Source: Ahrensia sp.
GTDB lineage: Bacteria > Pseudomonadota > Alphaproteobacteria > Rhizobiales > Rhizobiaceae
NCBI GenBank assembly: GCA_028817895.1
Contig: JAPPOQ010000009.1
Coordinates: forward strand, 1-64,000
Reading direction: 5' to 3'
DNA: 64,000 bases
Made by a program: the position numbers and the translations under genes. The notes under the pieces were generated by a model, which was given only the letters and a program-made list of their open reading frames with translations, made no database searches and was not told where the DNA came from. Shown piece after piece: positions 26,101-33,586 of the stretch (position 1 is its first letter; each line of letters starts with the position of its first letter).

Positions 26101-27589
26101 GTCCAACATCGGCGAGGCCCATGCCTTCATGGACGATGAGAAGCGAATTCTCGTCTTCTCCGATGCCGGGGGAACGGGGCGCTCCTACCATGCCGATCTC
26201 GGGGTGAAGAACAGGCGCTTGCGGGTTCACTATCTGCTCGAACCGGGCTGGAAGGCGGACAATGCCATCCAGGGGCTGGGCCGGACGAACCGCACCAATC
26301 AGGCCCAGCCGCCGCTGTTCAGGCCGACGGCGACCGAAGTGAAGGGCGAGAAACGGTTCCTGTCCACCATTGCACGCCGTCTCGACACGCTCGGCGCCAT
26401 CACCAAGGGTCAGCGCGAGACCGGCGGACAGAACATGTTCCGCGCCGAGGACAATCTTGAATCGGTCTATGCGCGCAAGGCGCTGCGGCAATTCTTCCAT
26501 AAGCTTCGGGCCGGGGAGATCGAGGCGTGCTCCTACGAGAAGTTTCAGGCGATGACCGGACTGACGCTCGACGATGCGGACGGGTCGATGAAGGAAAACA
26601 TGCCGCCGATTCAGCAATTCCTCAACCGGTGCCTGGCGCTGACGATTACCATGCAGGATGCGATCTTCGAAGCCTTTACCGGCTTTCTCGACGCGATCGT
26701 CGAAGGTGCGAGGAAGGCGGGGACACTCGATGTGGGGTTGGAGACGCTGCGAGCGGAGAGGTTCAAGATCCTCGACCGCCGCGTGATCCATGAGGATCCC
26801 GTGACCTTGTCGCAGACCACGGCTCTGACCATCGAGCGCACGGACCGCAACCGTCCGATGACGCTGGACCAGGCGCGCCGGCTCGTGACCGGCTGCGGGG
26901 ACGCCAGGCTCTGCTGGAACAGAAAATCGAAACGGGCGGCGATCCTCGTCAAGGCACCGGCCTTCATGGATGAGGACGGTGTGCCGATCCTGCGCATCGA
27001 ACTCATCCGTCCGATGGGGACCGAGCTGTTCGAAGCGGCGGAGTTCGCCAAATCCAACTGGGAGGAATGTGCCGACACATGTTTCGAGGCGTCGTGGCAG
27101 GAGGAAGTGACATCCATCCCGGAGTTCTCGACAACCACCATCACCATGATCTGCGGATTGCTTCTGCCGATCTGGGACCGGTTACCGACGGAGAACATGC
27201 GCATCTACCGGCTCGAGACGGAAGGTGGCGAGCGCGTGCTGGGGCGACTGGTCACCCAAGAGGAACTCGTCGGCGTCTACAACCGCCTCGGTCTAGACAG
27301 CACGGTCGAGTTTTCCGCCGAAGACGTTCGTAAGGCGGTGATGGAACGGCGGTCTGCCTTAACGCTGGTAAGCGGATTTGGATTGCGGCGCTCCCTCGTC
27401 ATGGGTCAGCCTCGCCTCGAACTGACGGATGTGCCGCCAACGGCCCTGCCGGAGCTGAAACGCATGGGCTGCTTCACCGAAATCATCCAATGGAAAACGC
27501 GCCTGTTCGTCCCCACCGGCGACGATCGCGCGCTGGCCAGACTCCTCGAGCAGTATCCGGTGGGAGCCCCGGTGAGGGATGCGGCATGA
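23171..27589 (+). CDS. Strawberry notch-like helicase with N-terminal DNA methylase-type domain
   Basis: 1472 residues. N-terminal part (about 140-330) is an adenine methyltransferase-like fold: VVLEPSAGTGLLAVFARL (SAM motif) and VVLMNPPFSV (NPPF catalytic motif). The middle and C-terminal parts form a superfamily-2 helicase of the strawberry notch (Sbno) type: Walker A-like GDGTGCGKGRQVAG near 525, FDEGHAMAN (DExH) near 635, and the motif VI region IQGLGRTNRTNQAQPP near 1040. Such fusions are typical of accessory blocks of alphaproteobacterial plasmids and ICEs and have been suggested to have anti-restriction or DNA-processing roles; the function is unproven. The stop overlaps the primase-like gene (ATGA). 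Confidence 0.85.
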   Translation: MTAHPAAHPDSHPATHTDSLAKPEPFNANKLLPDTSKASGILAAAHTLLAHLEAGEVLTAPLLRSVMESAFDATDAEGLWIWKDAYEAAEAAQVLMMQKFGAAMQRLAGSDVAFLSMIEKLVSLVPAQTRRSEDMVALQQFSTPLPLAAVAALAAKMMTNDVVLEPSAGTGLLAVFARLSGARLHLNEIAKLRGTLLRGLFPDSSVTSHDAASIDDRLDRSITPSVVLMNPPFSVAQHVEGRFRTATAQHVLSSLARLRTGGRLVAITGSSFSPATKQFRSAFERIAAQGRIVLSVPIAGKVFAKHGTSVETRLTVIDKSPVGSAPNELGPSVFHPLTDDVDDLLKFVHSELPPRLGIADSAPAEKGTRSALLSLRDAARAETRAIEARRAEHPFDSAETVDLAYQIRESGETATRLSDTIYEPYVLQAIAIDNAAEHPTRLVQSAAMASVAPPAPKHIPKLPATVMKDCLLSGPQLESVIYAGDAHATHLKGWFKPSEVEGSLVAANEDDEDAFRLRKGWFLGDGTGCGKGRQVAGIILDNWLNGRRRAVWVSKSDKLLEDARRDWMALGGRESDIVPLARFRQGKEIRLAEGILFVTYAALRSPERQIGGAVKPSRLDQIVDWLGSDFDGVIAFDEGHAMANAAAQSTERGDSKASQQGMAGLALQNRVPDARVLYVSATGATVVSNLAYASRLGLWGTGDFPFTTRAEFVSAMESGGIAAMEIISRDLKVLGLYLARSLSYEGVEYEMLIHDLSPAQIAIYDSYAEAFQVIHNNLDKALEASGITSECGTLNPQAKSAARSAFESNKQRFFNHLITAMKCPSLIKAIEADLAAGHAAVIQVVSTSEALMERRLAAIPACEWHDLHVDITPREYVMDYLTHSFPVQLFEPYTDEDGNLRSRPAMDEDGNRIVCREAERRRDALIERLGMLAPVQGALDQLLWHFGTGRVAEVTGRKRRIVRTADGRLKVENRPASSNIGEAHAFMDDEKRILVFSDAGGTGRSYHADLGVKNRRLRVHYLLEPGWKADNAIQGLGRTNRTNQAQPPLFRPTATEVKGEKRFLSTIARRLDTLGAITKGQRETGGQNMFRAEDNLESVYARKALRQFFHKLRAGEIEACSYEKFQAMTGLTLDDADGSMKENMPPIQQFLNRCLALTITMQDAIFEAFTGFLDAIVEGARKAGTLDVGLETLRAERFKILDRRVIHEDPVTLSQTTALTIERTDRNRPMTLDQARRLVTGCGDARLCWNRKSKRAAILVKAPAFMDEDGVPILRIELIRPMGTELFEAAEFAKSNWEECADTCFEASWQEEVTSIPEFSTTTITMICGLLLPIWDRLPTENMRIYRLETEGGERVLGRLVTQEELVGVYNRLGLDSTVEFSAEDVRKAVMERRSALTLVSGFGLRRSLVMGQPRLELTDVPPTALPELKRMGCFTEIIQWKTRLFVPTGDDRALARLLEQYPVGAPVRDAA

Positions 27590-28656
27590 GGTCCGCTTCT
27601 CACTCTAACGGTATAGCCTCGCATAAGGATATCGGTGATCTTTCGCTCGATCTGGCGGCGCGTGCCGAAAGCTTCTGCCGCCATTTCTTTCCCGACGGCC
27701 GCAAATGCGGCAACTACTGGCAGATCGCCGACACGTCCGGTGCGCAGGGTCAAAGCCTCGCCATCTGCCTGAAAGACCATGGCGGCCGGAAGGCCGGCAA
27801 CTGGACCGATTACGAAAGCGGCGAGTTCGGCGATCTGATCGACCTGCTCCATGCCCACAAGGGCAATGCCAGACTGGGCCAGACGCTCAACCACTGCCGC
27901 TCCTTCCTTGGCGAAACGCCGGTCGATTATCCGGGAGGTCAGTTCGATGCGGCACGGATCAGCCCGGCCGCTGAGCTGAACAAGCGCATCGCCAGGGCCA
28001 GAAACCTCTTCGGGATCGGGCGGCCTGTGTTCCGGACTCCGGCATCCGCCTATCTGCAGGGGCGGGACATCGGGAGATTCGGGCCGGCGCTGCGGTTCCA
28101 TCCCACCGTCTACGTGCGGCTGCACGAGGATGGTGAGGTCGAAAAGCACCCTGCCCTCTTGGCCAAGATCACCGGCAATGACGGTGTGTTGAACGGCGTT
28201 GCCCGCACCTTCCTCGATCCGAGGACGGGCGGTCTTGCTTCCTTCGACAATCCCAAGCGCGTCATCGGGCAGCTCTTCGGCAATGCTATCCGCTTTGGCG
28301 CCGGTCCGCCTTCGGACGAACTAATCGCCGGCGAGGGTCTCGAAAACGTCCTCTCCGTCGGCACTGCACTGCCGCAGCATGATCTTGCCTCCTGTCTGAC
28401 GGCAAATCACCTTGCGGGTTTCGATCCTCCGCCTACTCTGCGCCGTCTCTGGATTGCCCGCGACAATGACGAGGCGGGAGAGCGGGCCGCGCAACGTCTG
28501 CGCGCCCGGGCCGAACCGCTCGGAATCCCATGCGGCGATCTCGTCCCCGAAACGGAGGACTTCAACCGGGACCTGCAGAGGGATGGCGTTCACCGGCTGA
28601 GAGCCCGGCTGCAGGAGCAGATGCGAGAGACCGAAAGTGAGGCCAGTGTTTCCTGA
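27586..28656 (+). CDS. TOPRIM-domain primase-like protein (DUF7146 type)
   Basis: 356 residues. The N-terminal half resembles the DUF7146/primase zinc-less region (FCRHFFPDGRKCGNYW, GNWTDYESGEFGDLIDLL), the C-terminal half is a TOPRIM domain with the acidic residues in LIAGEGLENVLSVG and LRRLWIARDNDEAGERAA. Probably works on plasmid DNA during replication or transfer, perhaps with the helicase encoded just upstream, whose stop codon it overlaps (ATGA, start 27586). No classical primase zinc finger is visible. Confidence 0.78.
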   Translation: MRSASHSNGIASHKDIGDLSLDLAARAESFCRHFFPDGRKCGNYWQIADTSGAQGQSLAICLKDHGGRKAGNWTDYESGEFGDLIDLLHAHKGNARLGQTLNHCRSFLGETPVDYPGGQFDAARISPAAELNKRIARARNLFGIGRPVFRTPASAYLQGRDIGRFGPALRFHPTVYVRLHEDGEVEKHPALLAKITGNDGVLNGVARTFLDPRTGGLASFDNPKRVIGQLFGNAIRFGAGPPSDELIAGEGLENVLSVGTALPQHDLASCLTANHLAGFDPPPTLRRLWIARDNDEAGERAAQRLRARAEPLGIPCGDLVPETEDFNRDLQRDGVHRLRARLQEQMRETESEASVS

Positions 28657-28934
28657 CAAAGCTGCCCGGCCTTCGACAGGGTTTTCTCCAGATCCTCTGA
28701 CCGTCCGTTTGGAGAGGGGACGATGGAGCAACGGGCCAGGGATGCCCCTCGGCCTGCAGGCAATGGGTCGCGGCCGTAAAATTCCCCTGCCCTTGCGGGC
28801 ATTCCTCGCGCGGCAATTTTAAGCCCGCTCGCCATTCTGCGCTGCGCTTCGATCCTGCCGGATGCAGGCAGTCCGCCGCCGCTCCGCGATCGCCCCATCC
28901 AAATCGGAACAGGTCAGAGCAACGGAGAAAACTG
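28657..28934 (+). ncRNA. Structured leader RNA motif, copy 1 (core 28777-28861)
   Basis: Intergenic leader before the DUF2493 gene. Outer stem TAAAATT (28777-28783) / AATTTTA (28815-28821) encloses TGCCC-ttgc-GGGCA and CATTCCTCGCG-CGGC. A second copy at 31290-31374 has the same internal sequence but an outer stem of CCTTTTT/AAAAAGG, that is, both arms changed together. Sequence similarity continues downstream of the stem (TTCTGCGCTGCGCTTCG). Compensatory change is evidence for a folded RNA. Class unknown; it could be a cis-regulatory leader or a small RNA. Confidence 0.55.
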
Positions 28935-29846
28935 ATGTCGAACACCCCCGATAGCTGTCACGGAACAAGCCCCACCGCTGTCGTCCTCGATCGCCTCGCC
29001 CTTCACGGAGCCTTTCCCGGCGACGGTGACACCGATCATCGTCATATCCCAGCGGACGAGGATATCGAATGCGCCCTGACATGCCTGTTCGAGGCGGTGT
29101 CCGGTCTGCTGACGGGGTCGCAACTGGAGAGCGATCTCGAAGAGCTTCTGTGGTCGATGACCAATGTATTTCACAGGCGCTTGCTCCAGGTCACCAAACA
29201 TCTCGACGATACGGATGCATCATTGCGCGACATGCTGGCCGTTCAGGACGGATCCGAGGTCAAATCGGTCGAGCTGGAGCGCTTGCAGGCGAAGGCGGCC
29301 AGACTGACGGATCACGCCAACACCTACGAAACGATGCGGGATCTGGCGGTCCGGCACTTCGCCGCCCAGACCGGATCGGCATGGCGGCCGAGAACCGGAT
29401 CGCGCGTCTCGCATCGCGGCCTGACGGCTTCGGTCGTCGACAGCAAGGCCTATCTGATGGCGAAACGGCGCAAGGAGACGGAAACGCTTTGTCCGGAAGG
29501 TACACGGATCGCATTCTCCGGCGGCGACTACGACGATCACAGGACGATCTGGTCAGTGCTCGACGCGACCCTCGACAAACACCCTGAGATGATCCTCCTG
29601 CATGGCGGAACTCCGCGCGGCGCGGAATTGATCGCGGCCAAATGGGCCGAAGCGCGCAACGTCACCCAGGTCGTCTTCAAGCCGGACTGGAAAGGCCACA
29701 GACGCGCGGCGCCATTCAGGCGAAACGACAAGCTTCTTGAAACCATGCCTCAGGGGCTGATCGCGACGCCGGGAACGGGTGTCACCGAGAACCTGGTCGA
29801 CAAGGCGCGGAAGCTCGGGATTTCGGTGAAACGGATTGGCGCTTAA
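28935..29846 (+). CDS. DUF2493 (SLOG-fold) protein
   Basis: 303 residues. Helical N-terminal region, then from about residue 195 the DUF2493 domain: GTRIAFSGGDYDDHRTIWSVLD, MILLHGGTPRGAELIAAKWA and QVVFKPDWKGHRRAAPFRRND. DUF2493 belongs to the SLOG/Rossmann nucleotide-binding clan, thought to sense or process nucleotide-derived ligands; common in plasmid and ICE accessory blocks. Its TAA shares TTAA with the convergent RES toxin gene. Confidence 0.8.
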   Translation: MSNTPDSCHGTSPTAVVLDRLALHGAFPGDGDTDHRHIPADEDIECALTCLFEAVSGLLTGSQLESDLEELLWSMTNVFHRRLLQVTKHLDDTDASLRDMLAVQDGSEVKSVELERLQAKAARLTDHANTYETMRDLAVRHFAAQTGSAWRPRTGSRVSHRGLTASVVDSKAYLMAKRRKETETLCPEGTRIAFSGGDYDDHRTIWSVLDATLDKHPEMILLHGGTPRGAELIAAKWAEARNVTQVVFKPDWKGHRRAAPFRRNDKLLETMPQGLIATPGTGVTENLVDKARKLGISVKRIGA

Positions 29847-30574
29847 TCGCCCGACATCCTTATCGGTCCCGATGATTTCGAAATTGTCGGTTCGGGGCTT
29901 CCGGCCCACTCAAACACCCAGGTATCGCCTTGCCGGATATTTTGGACGACATGCGGGCGGAACGCGGCCAGGCATGACCCCCCTGCCCTGCGCACAGATG
30001 GATAGATGAAACCGTTCGAGCCGGCGATCAGCAATTGCGCAGCCAGTCGTTGTCCGGCTGGATAGCCGGTCTCCGGATCGGGCTTGAAGATTGGTTCTTC
30101 CGTACAGTCTTCAAGGTCATGAAAAGCGGTCGCAAATGAGGCATTCAACTCCCGGTAGGCCGTGATGTTGTCGAAAACACCGGTTGCCTCGAGTTCCCGG
30201 GTGAGGTGCCAGGCCACCTCTGCCATGGCAGTCTCGACCCGATCGTCTTTCCAGGTGGCGTACCACGCACCCCGCTCCGATCCGTTGAAACGGTTCCCCG
30301 TTTCGCGAGTGTAGCAGAATGCAGCGTTGACATAGGTCCATCCATATCCGTGGTACTCGTTGACGAGTTCACCGGGATCGACACCAGAGGGAATAAACTC
30401 CGGCAGCCCCCGACGCGAAGAGGACAGGCCTTCCAGACCCTCCAGAAACGACAGCTCGTTTTCATCGTCTGCGAGCGGGGCAAGAGCCGGTTCATCGATA
30501 TAGGCCGTGGAGATCAGCCGCGTCGTGTTGGCCTCGATGAAGTCCCGGACTGGAATCTGTGAGACATCGATCAC
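29843..30574 (-). CDS. RES-domain toxin (NAD-degrading)
   Basis: 243 residues. RES family toxins (Pfam RES, named for conserved Arg-Glu-Ser) degrade NAD+ to halt growth. Motifs: RFNGSERGAWYATWKD with the conserved Arg, Glu-type and Tyr residues, RELEATGVFDNITAYRELN, and GFIYPSVRRAGGSCLAAFRP with the conserved serine. GTG start overlaps the stop of the antitoxin gene upstream (GTGA), the usual antitoxin-first order. Downstream it converges on the DUF2493 gene. Confidence 0.85.
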   Translation of the reverse strand: MIDVSQIPVRDFIEANTTRLISTAYIDEPALAPLADDENELSFLEGLEGLSSSRRGLPEFIPSGVDPGELVNEYHGYGWTYVNAAFCYTRETGNRFNGSERGAWYATWKDDRVETAMAEVAWHLTRELEATGVFDNITAYRELNASFATAFHDLEDCTEEPIFKPDPETGYPAGQRLAAQLLIAGSNGFIYPSVRRAGGSCLAAFRPHVVQNIRQGDTWVFEWAGSPEPTISKSSGPIRMSGD

Positions 30575-30987
30575 ACGCCGCCCCGCAACGCATCGATGTG
30601 ACGCCGGACGGCCATCATCGAAGGGATGCCCCCGGATATCATCACCTCCACCGGTGATTTTCCCGCGAACGGGGCACCCGCATTGCTTTGCTTCGGCCAG
30701 CCCTTCTTGAGCGGACCGTGAAAGAGCAACCGAAGTCCCTTGAAAATGCCGATGAGGAGGCTTGCCCGCATCATCTTGTCCTGATCGAGGTTGCCCCTGA
30801 AGTTCCCGGCTTTCATACGGCTCCAGGTGGCAGTCGGCACGTCGAAGAGAGATGCAGCTTCAGCATTGGTCAAAGACCAGGCGTCGGCGACACGTACAAC
30901 CGCCTTGACCACAGAGGAGATCCTCTGCGGTTCCGCAAGCGGAACGATCGCAGGTGGTTCGACGGTCTGATGCAGGAGCGAAGTCAT
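30571..30987 (-). CDS. Xre/MbcA/ParS-type antitoxin
   Basis: 138 residues: N-terminal HTH-like region (VADAWSLTNAEAASLFDVPTATWSRMK) and the C-terminal MbcA/ParS toxin-binding domain (LLIGIFKGLRLLF ... MISGGIPSMMAVRRHIDALRG), which inserts into the active site of RES toxins. Probably represses its own operon; perfect palindromes lie immediately upstream at 31008-31029. Confidence 0.83.
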   Translation of the reverse strand: MTSLLHQTVEPPAIVPLAEPQRISSVVKAVVRVADAWSLTNAEAASLFDVPTATWSRMKAGNFRGNLDQDKMMRASLLIGIFKGLRLLFHGPLKKGWPKQSNAGAPFAGKSPVEVMISGGIPSMMAVRRHIDALRGGV

Positions 30988-31007
30988 GACATTATTCTCT
31001 TATGCAA

Positions 31008-31029
31008 ATATAGTCTATATCATATGATA
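31008..31029 (-). promoter_or_regulatory. Palindromic operator candidate of the RES-Xre operon
   Basis: Two overlapping perfect palindromes, ATATAG-T-CTATAT (31008-31020) and TATCATATGATA (31018-31029), lie 20-42 bases upstream of the antitoxin start in an AT-rich stretch that should contain its promoter. Position and symmetry fit autorepression by the antitoxin. Confidence 0.55.
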
Positions 31030-31440
31030 AGAACGTGATCAAGCTGTTTCAACACCCGATCCGATGATGCCTGTTGCGAGCGACGAGCCTGAACGGTGAC
31101 GGGAACCGACGATCCACTGCTGACCGAGGACATGTCACTCAACATCGAAAGGTTTGATTTGAAGAACCCATTGGGCAATCGAGCTATCCGGAAGTCTTGA
31201 GGTGATGGTGTCCCGGTAAGGTCTCGCCGGTCTTAGTTGCTGCATCATGCTGGTCGCATCTGTCGGGCCGGAAACAAAGGTTGGGGTCTACCTTTTTCCC
31301 CTGCCCGTTCCGGGGCATTCCTCGCGAGGCAAAAAGGAAGTCCCCTGCCCTTCTCCGCTTCGCTGCGCCTGACGGTGTTTGCCGGTCCCGTGCCAGCTGC
31401 CCTTTGACCATCATTGCAACCAAGACCAAGGAGAACTGCA
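31030..31440 (+). ncRNA. Intergenic region with structured leader RNA motif, copy 2 (core 31290-31374)
   Basis: No gene in this ~410-base stretch. Its 3' half holds the second copy of the leader motif: CCTTTTT (31291-31297) / AAAAAGG (31331-31337) enclosing TGCCC-gttccg-GGGCA and CATTCCTCGCG-AGGC, then TTCTCCGCTTCGCTGCG. It precedes the DUF736 gene. Compared with copy 1 the outer stem has changed on both sides while pairing is kept. The 5' half (31030-31200) shows nothing I can name. Confidence 0.5.
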
Positions 31441-31782
31441 ATGGACACCAACATCATCAAATTTTCTTCCGAAGATCTCGAAACCGCGAAAGGCAAAGGA
31501 TCGATCTCAACCCTGACATTCGATGTCGATGTGGAACTCGTTCCGCTCCAGAGCGAAAACGAAATGGCGCCCACACACCGGGTCATGGCACGCTCCCCAC
31601 GCGGCAAGCTGATCGAAGTCGGCGGCGTCTGGAAGAAATACAGCCAGGAGACCGGTGCAGAATATTATACGCTGTCAATCCGCCAATACGGTTTCAACGC
31701 CAATCTCGGCCGTGCCGCCAATCAGGACGATCCGGCCATTCAGGCTGTGATTCCCTGGGCGCCGATGGAGGCTGCGGCGTAA
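31441..31782 (+). CDS. DUF736 family protein
   Basis: 113 residues: IIKFSSEDLETAKGKGSISTLTFDVDVELVP, then HRVMARSPRGKLIEVGGVWKKYSQETGAEYYTLSI, matching the DUF736 family, small soluble proteins almost confined to plasmids and ICEs of proteobacteria, of unknown function. AAGGAG precedes ATG 31441. Followed by an inverted repeat CTGGCCGG/CCGGCCAG (31800-31825). Confidence 0.8.
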   Translation: MDTNIIKFSSEDLETAKGKGSISTLTFDVDVELVPLQSENEMAPTHRVMARSPRGKLIEVGGVWKKYSQETGAEYYTLSIRQYGFNANLGRAANQDDPAIQAVIPWAPMEAAA

Positions 31783-31799
31783 CGCGTTCCGCTCAACAA

Positions 31800-31825
31800 C
31801 TGGCCGGTCATTCGTGGCCGGCCAG
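31800..31825 (+). terminator. Stem-loop downstream of the DUF736 gene
   Basis: CTGGCCGG (31800-31807) and CCGGCCAG (31818-31825) pair around a ten-base loop, with CAAC/GTTG able to extend the base. No T-run follows, so termination is likely but not certain. Confidence 0.4.
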
Positions 31826-32230
31826 AATCGTTGAAACCCGCGAACGCCACGGTCACGACCAAGAAAGCTCACTCAGCATTCCCGCTCGGTTTTAGGCGGG
31901 TTGCCTTGCGATGGCGGAGTAGTCGCAAAATTGTGCGTCCCGACACAAGACGATCAGAGACAGATTTGCCAATTCGACCTCGGGTTTTTTTGGAAATCGA
32001 TCTCTCCCGTCCGGGATATTTTGGAGCCAAAATCGCACGCAGATCGCCAGATCATGCAAATCTTGAACGCGTTCAAGATTTGCATGATCTGATGACTTGA
32101 CGGCAAAATGATTCGGGATCGTGCGCCTATTATTCAAAGGCGCACGAAATTTGCCCAATTCGCCTTAAATTGTGCTACCAAGTCGACAGAATCGATTCTG
32201 TTACGGAACCGCAATGAGTCGTAGTCGATT
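31826..32230. other. Upstream region of repABC
   Basis: About 400 bases without a gene, dense in symmetry: the 42-bp palindrome at 32049-32090, an inverted repeat CGTGCGCCT/AGGCGCACG (32120-32146), and the 16-bp palindrome ACAGAATCGATTCTGT (32186-32201) 30 bases before the repA start, a plausible RepA/RepB autoregulatory site. The repABC promoter must lie here. Confidence 0.6.
32049..32090. promoter_or_regulatory. parS: 42-bp perfect palindrome, putative parS centromere
   Basis: The whole 42-base segment equals its reverse complement; the centre is TCTTGAACGCGTTCAAGA (32061-32078). An identical 18-bp core recurs inside repB at 34349-34366. Sites bound by RepB in repABC plasmids are palindromes near repA or within the cassette, so this is the best candidate partition site. 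The arms read AAC-GC-GTT, not the GTTNNNNGCNNNNAAC order usually quoted for these replicons. Confidence 0.65.
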
Positions 32231-33586
32231 ATGAGTGGCAGCCTTGAGCAATTTCTCAATGACCTGTCGAGAGGTCTTGAGCGGACAATGGTTGCCGTCA
32301 ACAAGGAATTGACGCTGCGAAATCGCATCCAGCGAAGCTGGTCAATGCGTCAATGCGCGCGATTTCTCGATGTCAGTTATCAGTATCTGACCAAGTTTGC
32401 TAATTCCCATACGGACTTCCCAACCGGCAACTACGTTGGCCGCGAGCGCGTCTTTACATTGATCGAACTGATGCATATGCGGGCCCTCCTCGCCGCAAGC
32501 GCGAAGAAACCCTATGATTATCTGGCGTGGCGCACACCCGGCTCACCCCTTCCCGTCATTTCCTTTGCAAGCCAGAAAGGCGGTACGGCAAAGTCACTGA
32601 CGGCTGCTCATTTCGCTCAATATCTCAGCCTTCACTATGGCATGCGGGTTGGCGTCATGGACGCAGATCCGCAAAGCACGATCACGCTCTATTTCGTCGG
32701 CGGTGAAGGCTTGCCAGCCATGCCCGACGAGAACACTGCCACTATGGTGGATTTTGCAGGGTTGTTTCAGTCTGAGGAGAGTTCGTGGACAGAGCACGAC
32801 GCTGAGACCCTCGATACTTTTTTTCTCAAAACGTCTTGGCCGGGATTGCGGCTTTTACCGGCGCATGGCGACACGTCAGAAGGTGAAATTCAAATTGCAC
32901 GTCTCGTTCGCGAGAATCCGAGTGGCAAAAGCTTTTATCGCTATTTACGTGACTCGATCGAACGCTGGCGTGACCATCACGTCCCGAAAACCGCGCCCAA
33001 CGACCTTGTTGAGGACGGGAAGGTCAATCGCTCAAAGCTCGACTCAGCGCTTCATGAGACGCTTGATTGCATCATTATCGATTACCAGCCGGCCCTGACA
33101 CTGTTTCAATTGAACAACGTCATTGCGTCAACATCGCTAATCATCCCGCAGACGATGAAGGGCTTCGACATTGCGACACTCTCGACCTTCGTGACGGGGT
33201 TGCTTGGCATGCTGAAGCACATTCTTGCTCACGAACGTATCGATATCGGCCAGGGGCCAAACATGTTGCTGCCCACGATCGTGCAAAGAACCAACGAGCA
33301 GGATCTCAACCAAGTCAGCAACTTGCTCGAAAATTGCCCGGCGGAAATCCTGCCTGTCTTTTACCTGCGTTCGGACGCGATTGCGAACGCGTCCGATGTC
33401 TATCAGTCGGTCTATGAATATGAGCCGGATACGCCGGGCAAGCGGAAGGGCATCAATCGTTTCATCACCAATGCCGATGCCGTCAACGACGCAATCGTCG
33501 CTCGGCTCTGGCCGGGCAAGGAGCGCGGTTATGCCGCCGCCTGGATGGACAATTTCTACGAAGACGATGAGGAGGACGCGGCATGA
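32231..33586 (+). CDS. repA: Plasmid partitioning ATPase RepA (ParA type)
   Basis: 451 residues. N-terminal HTH-containing region (about 1-110: SMRQCARFLDVSYQYLTKF), then the deviant Walker A ATPase core ISFASQKGGTAKSLTAAHFAQYL, VGVMDADPQSTITLYF and CIIIDYQPALTLFQLN. RepA drives segregation of the plasmid with RepB and parS and, with RepB, represses the repABC operon. Overlaps repB by ATGA. Somewhat longer than the usual ~400 residues, with an insertion around the acidic segment before GLRLLPAHGDTSEGE. Confidence 0.92.
   Translation: MSGSLEQFLNDLSRGLERTMVAVNKELTLRNRIQRSWSMRQCARFLDVSYQYLTKFANSHTDFPTGNYVGRERVFTLIELMHMRALLAASAKKPYDYLAWRTPGSPLPVISFASQKGGTAKSLTAAHFAQYLSLHYGMRVGVMDADPQSTITLYFVGGEGLPAMPDENTATMVDFAGLFQSEESSWTEHDAETLDTFFLKTSWPGLRLLPAHGDTSEGEIQIARLVRENPSGKSFYRYLRDSIERWRDHHVPKTAPNDLVEDGKVNRSKLDSALHETLDCIIIDYQPALTLFQLNNVIASTSLIIPQTMKGFDIATLSTFVTGLLGMLKHILAHERIDIGQGPNMLLPTIVQRTNEQDLNQVSNLLENCPAEILPVFYLRSDAIANASDVYQSVYEYEPDTPGKRKGINRFITNADAVNDAIVARLWPGKERGYAAAWMDNFYEDDEEDAA

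Noticed and set aside
26611-27204. Long minus-strand frames opposite the helicase gene
   Set aside because: Codon-mirror shadows of a high-GC gene; no motifs, no ribosome-binding sites, and the sense frame is a clear helicase.
31291-31337. Intrinsic terminator (T-run and hairpin)
   Set aside because: The T-run is on the 5' side of the stem and pairs with the 3' A-run; the same architecture with changed arms recurs at 28777, favouring a leader RNA.
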